Below, one piece after another: positions 15,416-24,618 of a DNA stretch of 64,000 bases (position 1 is the first letter of the stretch; every line of letters starts with the position of its first letter). Both the position numbers and the translations under genes were made by a program. Under the pieces are notes generated by a model that worked only from the letters and a program-made list of their open reading frames with translations, did no database searches and was not told the origin of the DNA. Origin of the DNA: Bacillus sp. N1-1 (GTDB taxonomy: Bacteria > Bacillota > Bacilli > Bacillales > Guptibacillaceae); assembly GCF_009818105.1 (NCBI RefSeq), contig NZ_CP046564.1, positions 4,340,001 through 4,404,000 on the forward strand. The letters run 5' to 3'.

Positions 15416-17161
15416 ATGAAGATTGTTGTAAGTACGTTAAATGCGAAGTTTATTCACACATGTCTCGCATTGCGTTACCTAAAAGCCTCCGCTGCCCCTG
15501 ACTACGATGTACAGATGGCAGAATATACGATTAAAGATCCCATTATGAATATCGTTAGTGATCTTCACAGTATGAAAGCTGATGTGATTGGCTTTAGCTG
15601 CTACATCTGGAACATTGAAGAGACCATTCCCGTCATTGAAATGTTAAAAAAAGTGAATCCTTCCCTTACGATTGTACTTGGCGGACCAGAAGTGTCATAT
15701 GATGTGTATGAGTGGCTTGATCGCATTCCACAGGCCGACTATATTGTTATGGGAGAAGGAGAAGTGACGTTTAAAGAACTTCTTCACTCTATTGAAACGG
15801 GCAGCTCTGTTGAAAATGTAAAAGGCATCGCTTATCGAAAAGATGGAGAGAACCAAATTAATCCACCAGCACCAAAGCTTAGCCTAAGCGAAATTCCATC
15901 TCCGTTTCGATTCGAAGAGGACCTTGCTGATCTCGGTCGTCGCGTCACCTATGTTGAAACGAGTCGCGGCTGCCCGTATTCCTGCCAGTTCTGTTTATCT
16001 TCAATTGAAGTCGGCGTGAGATACTTTCCTGTCGAACGAATGAAGGAAGAGCTGCGCTTCTTAATGGACAATGGCGCAAAAACGATTAAATTCGTGGATA
16101 GAACCTTTAACATTAGACGAAATTATGCAATCGACATGTTCCAATTTCTGATTGATGAGCATCGCCCTGGCTGCGTCTTCCAGTTTGAAATTACCGCTGA
16201 CATTATGCGTCCTGAAGTACTCGAATTTCTCAACCGCGAAGCTCCGCCCGGTCTCTTTCGCTTTGAGATCGGAATTCAGTCTACAAATGACGCAACAAAT
16301 GAACTCGTCATGCGGAAACAAAATTTTGAAAAGCTCGCTAGAACGGTGATGATGGTAAAAGACGGCGGGAAAATTGATCAGCACCTTGATTTAATCGCTG
16401 GCCTTCCCGAAGAAGATTACGCTTCGTTTCGTAAAACGTTTAACGACGTTTTCTCATTTCGTCCAGAAGAGCTTCAGCTCGGCTTTCTAAAAATGCTGCG
16501 TGGGACCGGCGTACGACTGAGCGCAGAGAAACACGGCTATCTTTACATGGACAATGCCCCTTATGAAATTCTCGGCAATAACGTTCTTTCTTTTGATGAC
16601 GTTATTCGCATTAAACAGGTTGAAGATGTGCTCGAAAAATACTGGAATGATCACCGAATGGATACAACGATTGAATACCTTGCAACGGAGGTTTTTCCAT
16701 CGCCATTTGATTTCTTTCAGGCATTTGGTAGCTATTGGGAAGGAAAAGGCTGGTCTCGCATCGGCCATCAGCTTGAAGATCTTTTCCGACGGCTCGCTGA
16801 TTTTATTAAGATGCATGCGCCTCATCACCATGAACATGTATCCACGCTAATGAAAATCGATTATTTATCAAACTCAAAGCAAAAACCGCGGACCGTTTGG
16901 TGGAGCGACCGGTTAGAAAAAGAGTCAGAAGCCGCTTTATTGAAGCTTGTTAGCGATCAACCCGCTATCCTTGGCTCTTCCTACCAATCAGTAAGTCTAT
17001 CAGAGCGAGAGCTTCATAAGCACACTGTCATTGAACTTTTACCTCGTTCTATAAATGGGCAAGCAGAGCAAACGATTTTACTTGTTCACTATCATCCAAA
17101 GACGAATGAACGGAACTTATTTTATGGAAAACTTCCTGCCGATTCTTCTATTGCGATGTAG
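15416..17161 (+). CDS. B12-binding domain radical SAM protein (DUF4080)
   Basis: Cytoplasmic 581-residue enzyme. An N-terminal cobalamin-binding-like Rossmann domain (about 1-140, GFSCYIWNIEETIPVIEML, VLGGPEVSYD) is followed by a radical-SAM core whose 4Fe-4S motif is CPYSCQFC (about 194-201), then FEITADIMRP and FEIGIQSTN strands. The C-terminal part fits DUF4080. The cobalamin His motif DxHxxG is not evident, so B12 binding may be base-off or lost. The reaction is unknown; relatives include methyltransferases and methylthiotransferases. GCAGGAG precedes the ATG. Confidence 0.87.
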   Translation: MKIVVSTLNAKFIHTCLALRYLKASAAPDYDVQMAEYTIKDPIMNIVSDLHSMKADVIGFSCYIWNIEETIPVIEMLKKVNPSLTIVLGGPEVSYDVYEWLDRIPQADYIVMGEGEVTFKELLHSIETGSSVENVKGIAYRKDGENQINPPAPKLSLSEIPSPFRFEEDLADLGRRVTYVETSRGCPYSCQFCLSSIEVGVRYFPVERMKEELRFLMDNGAKTIKFVDRTFNIRRNYAIDMFQFLIDEHRPGCVFQFEITADIMRPEVLEFLNREAPPGLFRFEIGIQSTNDATNELVMRKQNFEKLARTVMMVKDGGKIDQHLDLIAGLPEEDYASFRKTFNDVFSFRPEELQLGFLKMLRGTGVRLSAEKHGYLYMDNAPYEILGNNVLSFDDVIRIKQVEDVLEKYWNDHRMDTTIEYLATEVFPSPFDFFQAFGSYWEGKGWSRIGHQLEDLFRRLADFIKMHAPHHHEHVSTLMKIDYLSNSKQKPRTVWWSDRLEKESEAALLKLVSDQPAILGSSYQSVSLSERELHKHTVIELLPRSINGQAEQTILLVHYHPKTNERNLFYGKLPADSSIAM

Positions 17162-17165
17162 ACTC

Positions 17166-17200
17166 AAAAAGGCATTTCGATGTTTTCGAAATGCCTTTTC
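17166..17200 (+). terminator. Intrinsic terminator
   Basis: Stem AAAAAGGCATTTCGA / TCGAAATGCCTTTTC after the radical-SAM gene. Confidence 0.88.
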
Positions 17201-17299
17201 CATTGAGTCAATGCCCCAAATAAAGGATTTTATCAGTTCAAGACGAATAGGATAACTAACCAAGCCGGAGGATAGGCCGGTAAATAATGGAGGGATAGC

Positions 17300-18751
17300 A
17301 TGAGACTATTAGAAATGGATGCCCTGTCCCTGTCGAAGAAGATTTCCAGACGCGAAATTTCGGCGTACCATGCTGTTCGTACGTATATTGATCATTTAAA
17401 TACGATTAATCCTATCCTGAATTGTCTTGTAGAAGATCGCTTTAATGAAGCGATCGAAGAAGCAAAAAAAGCCGATTATATCCTTACTACTGGAGAAGCC
17501 AAAGGCCGATTATTCGGTGTTCCAATTAGCGTCAAAGAATGTTTTCATGTCAAAAACATGGCGACAACGGGTGGCCTGAGCTATCGAGCAGGCTCACGAG
17601 AAAAGGAAGATGCTGAAGTGGTGAAACGTCTTCGGGCAGAAGGCGCCATCCTATTAGGAAAAACGAATACACCTGCCCTTTGTTTTTATCAGGAAACCGA
17701 TAACAAGCACTACGGTCGAACGAATAATCCGTGGGACGTGACTAGAACCGCTGGGGGATCAAGCGGTGGAGAAGGTGCTTTAATCGCATCAGGGGGCGCC
17801 GCAGTTGGACTTGGAGCTGATATTGGCGGTTCAATTCGATTCCCGTCTCACTTTAATGGCATTGTCGGCTTTAAATCCGGCAATCGCCAGGTATCACAGG
17901 AAGGAAATTTTCCTTACATCGATAAGCCCGAGCAGGAACGCATGCTTGGTATCGGCGCAATGAGTAAGTCTGTCCAGGATGCAAGGTTAATTAATGAGAT
18001 TATTGCTTACGAACCGCCATCAGCACGAAATCTCGATGATTTTAAGCTTGTCTATCCTGTTCCTCATCATCGCTATCCAATTAATAGAGAAACCTTTCAG
18101 TTGATTGCTAGCATCAGAGACGCGTTTGATGGAGAACTTGCTGAAGAACAGGCAAATCCTCCTTTTTTTGAAGAAGCGGCTCATATGTGGCAACAAATGA
18201 TGTCAGTTGACGGTGGAGCCGATATGGCCAAACTCATGTCAGACAATGAGAAAGCTAGTCCATTCAGTGAGTTTATGAAAGAAAAGCTCTTCCGAAGTTC
18301 AGATGTCCATTCTTACCTTTCCTGGGCGCTCATCGGCACAAAACTTTTTAAACCGAATCAAAAACAAATGAAACAAATTCATACATCACTAAAACGTGGA
18401 GATGAACTATTAGATGATTACTTGGATGGCCGAATTTTAATTATGCCTGTTTATCATTCACCGGCCCCGCCACACGGAGAACTATATCAAGAGCTGTTCT
18501 CCATTCGGAAAACATTCTTAAACTACATGCCATACATTGCTTATGCGAATGTATGGGGACTTCCTTCCCTGACCATACCAATTGGAATGAGCAAGGAAGG
18601 CCTTCCGATTGGTGTACAGCTCGTAAGTCGGGTTGGTCATGAAGAGGCGCTCTTTCAGCTAGGTGAACAGATTGAGCAGCGCATCGGTGGTTATCAACGC
18701 TGTCTGAAACACGATTCTAAAAAAGAAGAGGTTGAGGCAGAACTCGTTTAA
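17300..18751 (+). CDS. Amidase signature family hydrolase
   Basis: Hydrolyses a carboxamide; 483 residues. The Ser-cisSer-Lys triad is readable: Lys in VPISVKECF, cis-Ser in AGGSSGGEGALI and nucleophile Ser in GADIGGSIRFPS. It is not gatA, since no gatC or gatB flanks it; substrate unknown. GGAGGGATAGC precedes the ATG. The downstream EamA transporter begins 24 bp after the stop, suggesting a two-gene operon for an amide or amino acid compound. Confidence 0.88.
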   Translation: MRLLEMDALSLSKKISRREISAYHAVRTYIDHLNTINPILNCLVEDRFNEAIEEAKKADYILTTGEAKGRLFGVPISVKECFHVKNMATTGGLSYRAGSREKEDAEVVKRLRAEGAILLGKTNTPALCFYQETDNKHYGRTNNPWDVTRTAGGSSGGEGALIASGGAAVGLGADIGGSIRFPSHFNGIVGFKSGNRQVSQEGNFPYIDKPEQERMLGIGAMSKSVQDARLINEIIAYEPPSARNLDDFKLVYPVPHHRYPINRETFQLIASIRDAFDGELAEEQANPPFFEEAAHMWQQMMSVDGGADMAKLMSDNEKASPFSEFMKEKLFRSSDVHSYLSWALIGTKLFKPNQKQMKQIHTSLKRGDELLDDYLDGRILIMPVYHSPAPPHGELYQELFSIRKTFLNYMPYIAYANVWGLPSLTIPIGMSKEGLPIGVQLVSRVGHEEALFQLGEQIEQRIGGYQRCLKHDSKKEEVEAELV

Positions 18752-18775
18752 GTTGTCGGGAGGATTGACTACGAA

Positions 18776-19669
18776 TTGTTTACGAATCAACACACAAAGC
18801 CTTATCTTGCAATTATGATCGCTATTTTATTTATTTCCACTTCCGCTGTCATTGTAAAGCTCGCTTCAGCACAAGCTTCAGTCATAGCGATGTACCGTCT
18901 TGCTATCGCGATTCTGATCATGTTGCCACTTGTGCTACGAAATTATCGTGATTCATTTAGACAAATTAAAAAGTCAGATTGGGGGTTTGGTAGTCTTGCG
19001 GGCATCAGTCTTGCATTTCACTTTATCCTCTGGTTTGAGTCATTAAATTACACGTCTGTCGCAAGTTCAGTCGTGCTCGTTACACTGCAGCCGCTGTTTG
19101 CCTTTATCGGAACGTATTTGTTCTTTAAAGAAAAGCTCACCCTTCTAGCGATTGCTGGAGGGGTGACAGCTGTGGCAGGATCGATTGTTATAAGCTGGGG
19201 TGATTTTCGAATTAGTGGAATGGCCCTATGGGGAGATCTTCTCGCCCTTACTGCCTGTGCAATGGTTACCGGCTACCTTCTCTTTGGACAAAACATTCGC
19301 AAGCGTTTGGACCTTATTCCCTATACGTTCATTGTTTATGGAATCGCAGCACTGTCGCTTATACTTTATAACGTTATCTTACGCTACCCTTTCTTCTCGT
19401 ATCCTACTTCAGACTGGGGATACTTCCTTTTACTTGCCATCTTCCCTACGTTGCTTGGGCATTCACTCCTGAATTGGGCAGTAAAGTGGGTAAGCGTGAA
19501 CGTGATTTCAATGAGCATTCTATTTGAACCAATCGGCGCTAGTATTCTCGCGTATTTTATCCTGGGCGAGACGCTGCACACGATGCAATGGATCGGTGGC
19601 GGGATTATTATTACAGGTCTCTATCTTTTTATTAGAAGCTACAAAAGAAAAAGAAAACCGAAAAAATAG
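18776..19669 (+). CDS. EamA/DMT family transporter
   Basis: Ten-helix drug/metabolite-superfamily transporter of 297 residues made of two EamA repeats; SSVVLVTLQPLFAFIGTYLF ends repeat 1 and NVISMSILFEPIGASILAYF ends repeat 2. The start is a TTG with CGGGAGG at 12 nt, a weak initiation context that may rely on coupling to the amidase gene just upstream. Probably an exporter; substrate unknown. A strong hairpin overlaps the stop codon. Confidence 0.86.
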   Translation: MFTNQHTKPYLAIMIAILFISTSAVIVKLASAQASVIAMYRLAIAILIMLPLVLRNYRDSFRQIKKSDWGFGSLAGISLAFHFILWFESLNYTSVASSVVLVTLQPLFAFIGTYLFFKEKLTLLAIAGGVTAVAGSIVISWGDFRISGMALWGDLLALTACAMVTGYLLFGQNIRKRLDLIPYTFIVYGIAALSLILYNVILRYPFFSYPTSDWGYFLLLAIFPTLLGHSLLNWAVKWVSVNVISMSILFEPIGASILAYFILGETLHTMQWIGGGIIITGLYLFIRSYKRKRKPKK

Positions 19670-19700
19670 CCAGGCGCGCCCCTCATGGGCGCGCCTGGCT
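19661..19700. terminator. Bidirectional terminator
   Basis: Perfect 14-bp stem AGCCAGGCGCGCCC / GGGCGCGCCTGGCT. The T6 run is on the minus strand, so it mainly ends the siderophore operon; it overlaps the TAG of the EamA gene. Confidence 0.88.
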
Positions 19701-19737
19701 ATTTCGACATCATTCGAGCTAAAGCGGGCGGTGCCTG

Positions 19738-20472
19738 TCACCGTGCCTTTGGACACGTCTTACAGCACGCGCCGCCTTCTGAAATTTGATCATACAAGCA
19801 GCACGTGCGGCGGAAGCGGATTGGTCCGTCATCTCGCTCTACTTTTTCTGAATAATACGGCATGAACGGGTTAGCACCGCACGTAAAACTTGTGCAGTTA
19901 AACTCTTTCAGCAGGTAATGAAAGTCTTCTTTCGCTCGACTTACCTGCTCCGCATTCCCTTCGGAAGGAATGAGTGTTTCATAGACCCAAAAAAGGTAAA
20001 TCGCCGCATTCTCCCAAAGAATAGCTGCGGATAGTTTCGTTGCTTTTACCATCGTTTCTACGAATGGAGCAAGGTTCTCATTAATGAGCTTATTCGCAAG
20101 CTCTGCTCTAATGTCCGCCCGCTCCTTTTCACTACTCTTCAACGAATTCGGGATCGTTACCTGCATCACCGCCGCTTGCGTATTCATGGCAATCTCCAGC
20201 TCATCCGGTCCGGCAAGGATCGGTTTATCCCACATCGTAAAGGCGTATAGAATCGGCGCTAATGTCATAAACCCATATCGCTTCATGAACTGTGACCCTG
20301 CGACAATCACCGATGGAAAGTGGCCTTCTGAGACAAGTCGTTCAAGTAACGCTTTTAACTGTTCGGAATCCAAAAGTTGTTGAGCAGTGTGTTCTCCTTT
20401 TCCACCAAACGTAAGGCGCAGTTGCTCTAACTTCTCTTTCTCCTCTCTGCTAAATACCAGTTGCTCTTGCAC
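19738..20472 (-). CDS. FhuF-like siderophore-iron reductase
   Basis: Cytoplasmic 244-residue protein likely to reduce ferric siderophore and release iron. The C-terminal cluster-binding pattern CC-x10-CC-x2-C (TCCLYDQISEGGACCKTC) is that of FhuF [2Fe-2S] reductases. The GTG at 20472 is chosen because GGGAGGAAGG lies just upstream; it overlaps the ATPase gene end by 23 bp, consistent with coupling. A longer in-frame extension to 20580 would lie wholly inside the ATPase gene and is rejected. Last gene of the uptake operon. Confidence 0.82.
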   Translation of the reverse strand: MQEQLVFSREEKEKLEQLRLTFGGKGEHTAQQLLDSEQLKALLERLVSEGHFPSVIVAGSQFMKRYGFMTLAPILYAFTMWDKPILAGPDELEIAMNTQAAVMQVTIPNSLKSSEKERADIRAELANKLINENLAPFVETMVKATKLSAAILWENAAIYLFWVYETLIPSEGNAEQVSRAKEDFHYLLKEFNCTSFTCGANPFMPYYSEKVERDDGPIRFRRTCCLYDQISEGGACCKTCPKAR

Positions 20473-21265
20473 GATGGACCTTCCTCCCTTTACCATGTGG
20501 CACACAAAGCGGCGTCCCAAATAGTGGATCTTCAATAATGTCACATTGAAGGCCAAATACATGTTCCACAAGATCAACATTTACAATGTCTTCAGGCTTC
20601 CCCTGGTCATAAATGCCTTTATCTTTTACTGCAATAACGTGATCCGCATAGCGACACGCCAGATTTAAATCGTGCAACACCATCAAAATTGTCCGGTTAT
20701 CTTCTTTGTTTAATTCAAATAGTAAATCGAGCACTTCTACTTGATGCGCGAGATCGAGATACGTTGTCGGTTCATCTAGCAAAATAATGTCCGTATCTTG
20801 AGCAAGGGTAAGGGCAATCCACGCACGCTGACGCTGGCCTCCTGAAAGCGAATCAACATCCCGTTCTGCGAACTCTTCCATATGCGTCGCCTTAAGTGCT
20901 TTTTGCACAGCGGCTTCATCATCCTCAGACCACTGACTGAACCAGGATTGATACGGATAACGTCCCTGTTTCACGAGTTGCAAAACCGTCAGTCCTTCAG
21001 GGGCGACAGGGGATTGGGGAAGAATAGCCATTTTCCGGGCAATTTCTTTCGTTGGCTTATTTGAGATCGCCTCTCCATCCAGAACGATGCCACCTGAATG
21101 CGGCTTTAAAAGACGGGCAAGACTTCGTAAAAGCGTTGATTTTCCGCAGCCATTCCCACCAATCAGAACGCTCATCTCTCCTTTTGGGATGAGCAAGTTC
21201 AGCTGATCAATGACCGTCTGTTCTCCATATCCAAGCGTTAGATCTTTCGTTTGCAGTGCGTACAT
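20450..21265 (-). CDS. Iron-siderophore ABC transporter ATP-binding protein (YusV/FecE-like)
   Basis: Energises siderophore import; 271 residues. Walker A GGNGCGKST, Q-loop ILPQSPVAPEGLT, signature LSGGQRQRAW, Walker B DIILLDEPT and H-loop MVLHDLN are all intact. The C-terminal extension (VEHVFGLQCDIIEDPLFGTP) is typical of FecE/FhuC-type ATPases. It pairs with the two FecCD permeases immediately upstream. In B. subtilis YusV is a shared ATPase encoded apart, whereas here it is inside the operon. AAGGAGGTGGCGGC precedes the ATG. Confidence 0.93.
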   Translation of the reverse strand: MYALQTKDLTLGYGEQTVIDQLNLLIPKGEMSVLIGGNGCGKSTLLRSLARLLKPHSGGIVLDGEAISNKPTKEIARKMAILPQSPVAPEGLTVLQLVKQGRYPYQSWFSQWSEDDEAAVQKALKATHMEEFAERDVDSLSGGQRQRAWIALTLAQDTDIILLDEPTTYLDLAHQVEVLDLLFELNKEDNRTILMVLHDLNLACRYADHVIAVKDKGIYDQGKPEDIVNVDLVEHVFGLQCDIIEDPLFGTPLCVPHGKGRKVHRARATGI

Positions 21266-21277
21266 GCCGCCACCTCC

Positions 21278-22327
21278 TTATTTGTTTCTAGATCGATACA
21301 ATAAATAGATAAAATACGGAGCGCCAATCGCTGCCGTAAACACACCCGCCGGAACTTCAAGCGGTGAAAAAAGCGTGCGTCCAATTAAGTCTGCGATCAT
21401 GACAAGCATGCTTCCGACAAGGGCTGAAACAGGAACAAGCACACCAAAAGAAGCGCCCACTAACTTTCTCGCAATATGAGGTGCCATTAAGCCAACAAAG
21501 CCAACGCCACCTGCGAATGCGACAGCCCCTCCCGCGAGCGCCGTACTGATTAAAAGCAGAACGATGCGGTCTTTTAAAAGCATAGCGCCCGCTCCTTTTG
21601 CAACATCGTCGCCAAGCTCTTGTAAGTTCACTCTTCTAGAGTAAACCATGAGCAAAATCATCAGGATTACCACCCATGGTAAGAGCGTAAGCACATCCTG
21701 TCCATTCGTTCCATGAACGCTCCCCGTAATCCATATGTTGGCATCAGACGCTCGATAGATTGGTCCAACGATCATTAATAGCGTTGTTAGTGCTTGCAGT
21801 AACGCCGTTAAGCCAATTCCAATCAGGACTAATCGAATCGGTGAAATGCCGTTTTTCCAGGATAAAATAAATACGAGAAATCCTGCTAAAACCGCTCCAG
21901 TGAAGGATGCAAGCGGCATCCACTGAATGCTAACTGTTAGCGCATTCGCCTTATCACTAAACACTGTTAGAAAGCCAATTGTCGCAAGCGCACCGCCCCA
22001 AGTAATACCGAGAATATCAGGAGAAGCAAGCGGATTTCGAATCATCCCCTGGAGGATCGCTCCTGACACGGCAAGAGCAGCTCCTGCTAAAATCGCCATG
22101 GCAATCCGCGGGAAGCGAAACTGTTTTACGACAAGCTGATTCATTTCATCACCATACCCAAACAGCGCCTTAACCACTTGATCTGGTGTCATAAAAATCT
22201 CACCAAGACCTATACTAAGGAGCGCAGTTACGATAACCGCACCAACGAGGCCAGCGATCACCCATAATGCACGGCGATCGAGTAAAAAAGAAATAGCTTT
22301 CATTCGAAAGGAAGTGTATTTCGTCAT
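21278..22327 (-). CDS. yfhA: FecCD-type siderophore permease (YfhA-like)
   Basis: Membrane permease of 349 residues with about ten helices. FecCD landmarks are RFPRIAMAILAGAALAVSGAILQ, RNPLASPDILGI and GFVGLMAPHIARKLVG (coupling helix to the ATPase). Its start overlaps the preceding permease stop by ATGA. By order and by the adjacent YfiY-type lipoprotein it corresponds to B. subtilis YfhA, the hydroxamate siderophore (schizokinen/arthrobactin) importer. Confidence 0.86.
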   Translation of the reverse strand: MTKYTSFRMKAISFLLDRRALWVIAGLVGAVIVTALLSIGLGEIFMTPDQVVKALFGYGDEMNQLVVKQFRFPRIAMAILAGAALAVSGAILQGMIRNPLASPDILGITWGGALATIGFLTVFSDKANALTVSIQWMPLASFTGAVLAGFLVFILSWKNGISPIRLVLIGIGLTALLQALTTLLMIVGPIYRASDANIWITGSVHGTNGQDVLTLLPWVVILMILLMVYSRRVNLQELGDDVAKGAGAMLLKDRIVLLLISTALAGGAVAFAGGVGFVGLMAPHIARKLVGASFGVLVPVSALVGSMLVMIADLIGRTLFSPLEVPAGVFTAAIGAPYFIYLLYRSRNK

Positions 22328-23334
22328 AGCTGTTTAAACTCCCTTCGAGCAATATATATAAAGAACGGCGTACCGATTACAGCTGTTAATACGCCAACAG
22401 GCGCTTCAAGCGGCAAAATAACATAACGTGCCGCAATGTCTGCAGATAGCAGTAGGATTGCGCCTAGTATCGCGCTATAGGGAATGACCCAGCGGTAATC
22501 CGGGCCAGTAAAAAAGCGAGCCACGTGCGGCACCACAATGCCGATAAATCCAATTGGCCCTGCTACGGCTACAGAACCGCCTGCAAGAAATACAATGAAA
22601 AGTGCAGCACCCGCTTTTACAAGAAGCGTACGTTGGCCTAGCCCTTTTGCGATGTCTTCTCCGATGACGAGCGTATTAATTTTTGTACTGATAAGAAGTG
22701 CACCAATTAAACCGATTCCAATATACGGGAGCACAGAATAAAGCATGGCTAGACTACGTCCTTCAATAGACCCAGCAAGCCAAAAGAGAACGTCTTCAAG
22801 AGCCTTCTCATTTAAAACAAGCATCCCTTGCGTTAACGAGGAGAACATCGCTGCCATCGCTGCACCAGCAAGCGTAAGCTTCATCGGCGTAAGTCCTTCT
22901 CTTCCAAGTGAGCCAAGTACGTAAACGAGGATTGAGGCGAACGCTGCTCCAAGAAACGCTAACCAGCTAAACGTCGTAAGTGAGGAAACGGAAAAGAACG
23001 TAACGGCAATCACAATGACAAAACTCGCCCCCGCATTTACGCCTAAAATCGACGGTGACGCGAGAGGGTTACGTGTAATTGCCTGCATGAGCGCACCCGC
23101 AACAGCTAGACTTGCACCAACAGCTGCGCCAATTAACGCTCGCGGAACACGATTTTCAATAATAATAATATGTGCATTGCTTCCATCGAATTGCGTAAAC
23201 GCCCGCCAAGCTGTTGCCCATGTAATACTCGTTAGTCCATAAACAACGCTTGCCACCATCAATATCATGACAAGAAGTAAGCCAATCACAATCCCGAACC
23301 ATTTTCTATTTACTGAATGTAATTTATGTGTCAT
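22324..23334 (-). CDS. yfiZ: FecCD-type siderophore permease (YfiZ-like)
   Basis: First permease of the pair, 336 residues, with RVPRALIGAAVGASLAVAGA, RNPLASPSILGVNAG and GFIGIVVPHVARFFTG. It heads the minus-strand operon yfiZ-yfhA-ATPase-fhuF-like. AAGGGATT precedes the ATG. Its promoter and a Fur box lie at 23368-23417, so iron-dependent repression is expected. Confidence 0.87.
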   Translation of the reverse strand: MTHKLHSVNRKWFGIVIGLLLVMILMVASVVYGLTSITWATAWRAFTQFDGSNAHIIIIENRVPRALIGAAVGASLAVAGALMQAITRNPLASPSILGVNAGASFVIVIAVTFFSVSSLTTFSWLAFLGAAFASILVYVLGSLGREGLTPMKLTLAGAAMAAMFSSLTQGMLVLNEKALEDVLFWLAGSIEGRSLAMLYSVLPYIGIGLIGALLISTKINTLVIGEDIAKGLGQRTLLVKAGAALFIVFLAGGSVAVAGPIGFIGIVVPHVARFFTGPDYRWVIPYSAILGAILLLSADIAARYVILPLEAPVGVLTAVIGTPFFIYIARREFKQL

Positions 23335-23367
23335 AAAGGTTAATCCCTTTCTTCATCATCCTTTATA

Positions 23368-23396
23368 AGTGTAAAAAAAGAATGAAAACGTGTCAA
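23368..23396 (-). promoter_or_regulatory. Sigma-A promoter of the siderophore permease operon
   Basis: Minus strand TTGACA (23391-23396), 17-bp spacer, TACACT (23368-23373), with a Fur box directly upstream. Confidence 0.7.
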
Positions 23397-23402
23397 TGAA
23401 TT

Positions 23403-23417
23403 TGAGAATCAATCTCA
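23403..23417. promoter_or_regulatory. Fur box 1
   Basis: TGAGAATCAATCTCA matches the 15-mer TGATAATNATTATCA at 12 of 14 defined positions. It lies between the two divergent promoters. Confidence 0.72.
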
Positions 23418-23425
23418 TTTAACTA

Positions 23426-23454
23426 TTGACTCTTGTGTGACAATTCAGTATGAT
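23426..23454 (+). promoter_or_regulatory. Sigma-A promoter of yfiY
   Basis: TTGACT (23426-23431), exactly 17 bp, TATGAT (23449-23454), 47 bp upstream of the yfiY ATG. Confidence 0.75.
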
Positions 23455-23465
23455 TACATCGTAAA

Positions 23466-23480
23466 TGAAAACGATTATCA
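23466..23480. promoter_or_regulatory. Fur box 2
   Basis: TGAAAACGATTATCA, 12 of 14 defined positions of the Fur consensus, just downstream of the predicted yfiY start of transcription, where it would block elongation or open complex. Confidence 0.75.
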
Positions 23481-23500
23481 CTAACAAGGAGGAAATACAT

Positions 23501-24457
23501 ATGTTCAAAAAAAGTTGGCTCATCATTTGTCTCGCGGCATTTATGGTTTTAGCTGCTTGTGGAACGAGCGGAAATAATGAAAATAGCAGTTCAGGTGACA
23601 AAAAGGAAGAGGAAACAACCCGTACAGTCAAGCACGCGATGGGGGAAACAGAAGTTCCAGAGAATCCTGAAAAAGTTGTTATTTTAACAAATGAAGGAAC
23701 GGAAGCTTTACTTGCTATGGATGTAAAACCTGTCGGTGCAGTGCAATCATGGCTCGGTGATCCTTGGTACGATCATATTTCGGACGACATGAAAGACGTT
23801 GAAGTTGTCGGAACAGAAAGTGAAGTAAACCTTGAAGCGGTTGCCGCATTAAAACCTGACCTCATTATCGGAAATAAGCTTCGTCAGGAAGACATTTATG
23901 ATCAGCTTAGCGCAATTGCTCCAACGGTTTATTCCGAAACGTTAAAAGGTGACTGGCAGGAGAACTTCGAATTTTATGCCAAAGCACTAAACAAAGAAGA
24001 TAAAGGCGAAGAAGTAATGAATGCCTATAGTGATCGCATTGATTCAATGAGCGAAGAGCTTGGTGATCAGCTAGACAAAAAGGTTTCCGTTGTACGTTTC
24101 CTAGCTGGCCAAACGAGAATTTACTACAAAGACTCTTTCTCAGGGGTTATTCTTGAGCAGCTCGGCTTTGATCGTCCAGAATCTCAGCAAAAAGAAGATT
24201 TCGCTGAAGAAGTAACAAAAGAACGCATCCCAGAAATGGATGGCGACGTCCTCTTCTACTTCACATATGAAGCTGGAGACGGTGAAGCAAATTCCACTGC
24301 CGAAGAATGGACAAATGATCCGCTCTGGAACAATCTACAGGTTGTAAAAGACGGAAATGTTCATGAAGTAAGTGATGCAATTTGGAATACGTCTGGCGGA
24401 GTACTTTCTGCTAACTTGATGCTCGATGACATTAAAGACGTCTTTTTAGGTGAATAG
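23501..24457 (+). CDS. yfiY: Iron-siderophore ABC transporter binding lipoprotein (YfiY-like)
   Basis: Extracytoplasmic siderophore receptor of 318 residues, family periplasmic_binding_2. The signal peptide ends at lipobox LAACGTSG. The mature part has RTVKHAMGETEVPENPEKVV, LTNEGTEALLAMDVKPVGAV and LKPDLIIGNK, closely matching what I recall of B. subtilis YfiY. ATG 23501 follows AAGGAGG at 7 nt; the in-frame ATG at 23465 overlaps the promoter region and is rejected. Encoded divergently from its permeases with Fur boxes between. Confidence 0.92.
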   Translation: MFKKSWLIICLAAFMVLAACGTSGNNENSSSGDKKEEETTRTVKHAMGETEVPENPEKVVILTNEGTEALLAMDVKPVGAVQSWLGDPWYDHISDDMKDVEVVGTESEVNLEAVAALKPDLIIGNKLRQEDIYDQLSAIAPTVYSETLKGDWQENFEFYAKALNKEDKGEEVMNAYSDRIDSMSEELGDQLDKKVSVVRFLAGQTRIYYKDSFSGVILEQLGFDRPESQQKEDFAEEVTKERIPEMDGDVLFYFTYEAGDGEANSTAEEWTNDPLWNNLQVVKDGNVHEVSDAIWNTSGGVLSANLMLDDIKDVFLGE

Positions 24458-24466
24458 GATGTAATG

Positions 24467-24494
24467 AAAGCTCGGCTAATGCCGGGCTTTTTTT
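24467..24494 (+). terminator. Intrinsic terminator after yfiY
   Basis: 10-bp stem AAAGCTCGGC/GCCGGGCTTT (one G-U pair), followed by T-run. Confidence 0.88.
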
Positions 24495-24618
24495 GATTAT
24501 CCTTTTACAAATAAGGGAATTGATTCAGGAGAAGGTTTTCTTTTCGTAAGAAAGTGGCAAGAAGACAGGTTCTCATCAGGTATACTAATAGAAAGACATA
24601 TAAGGAGGGGATAAATCG

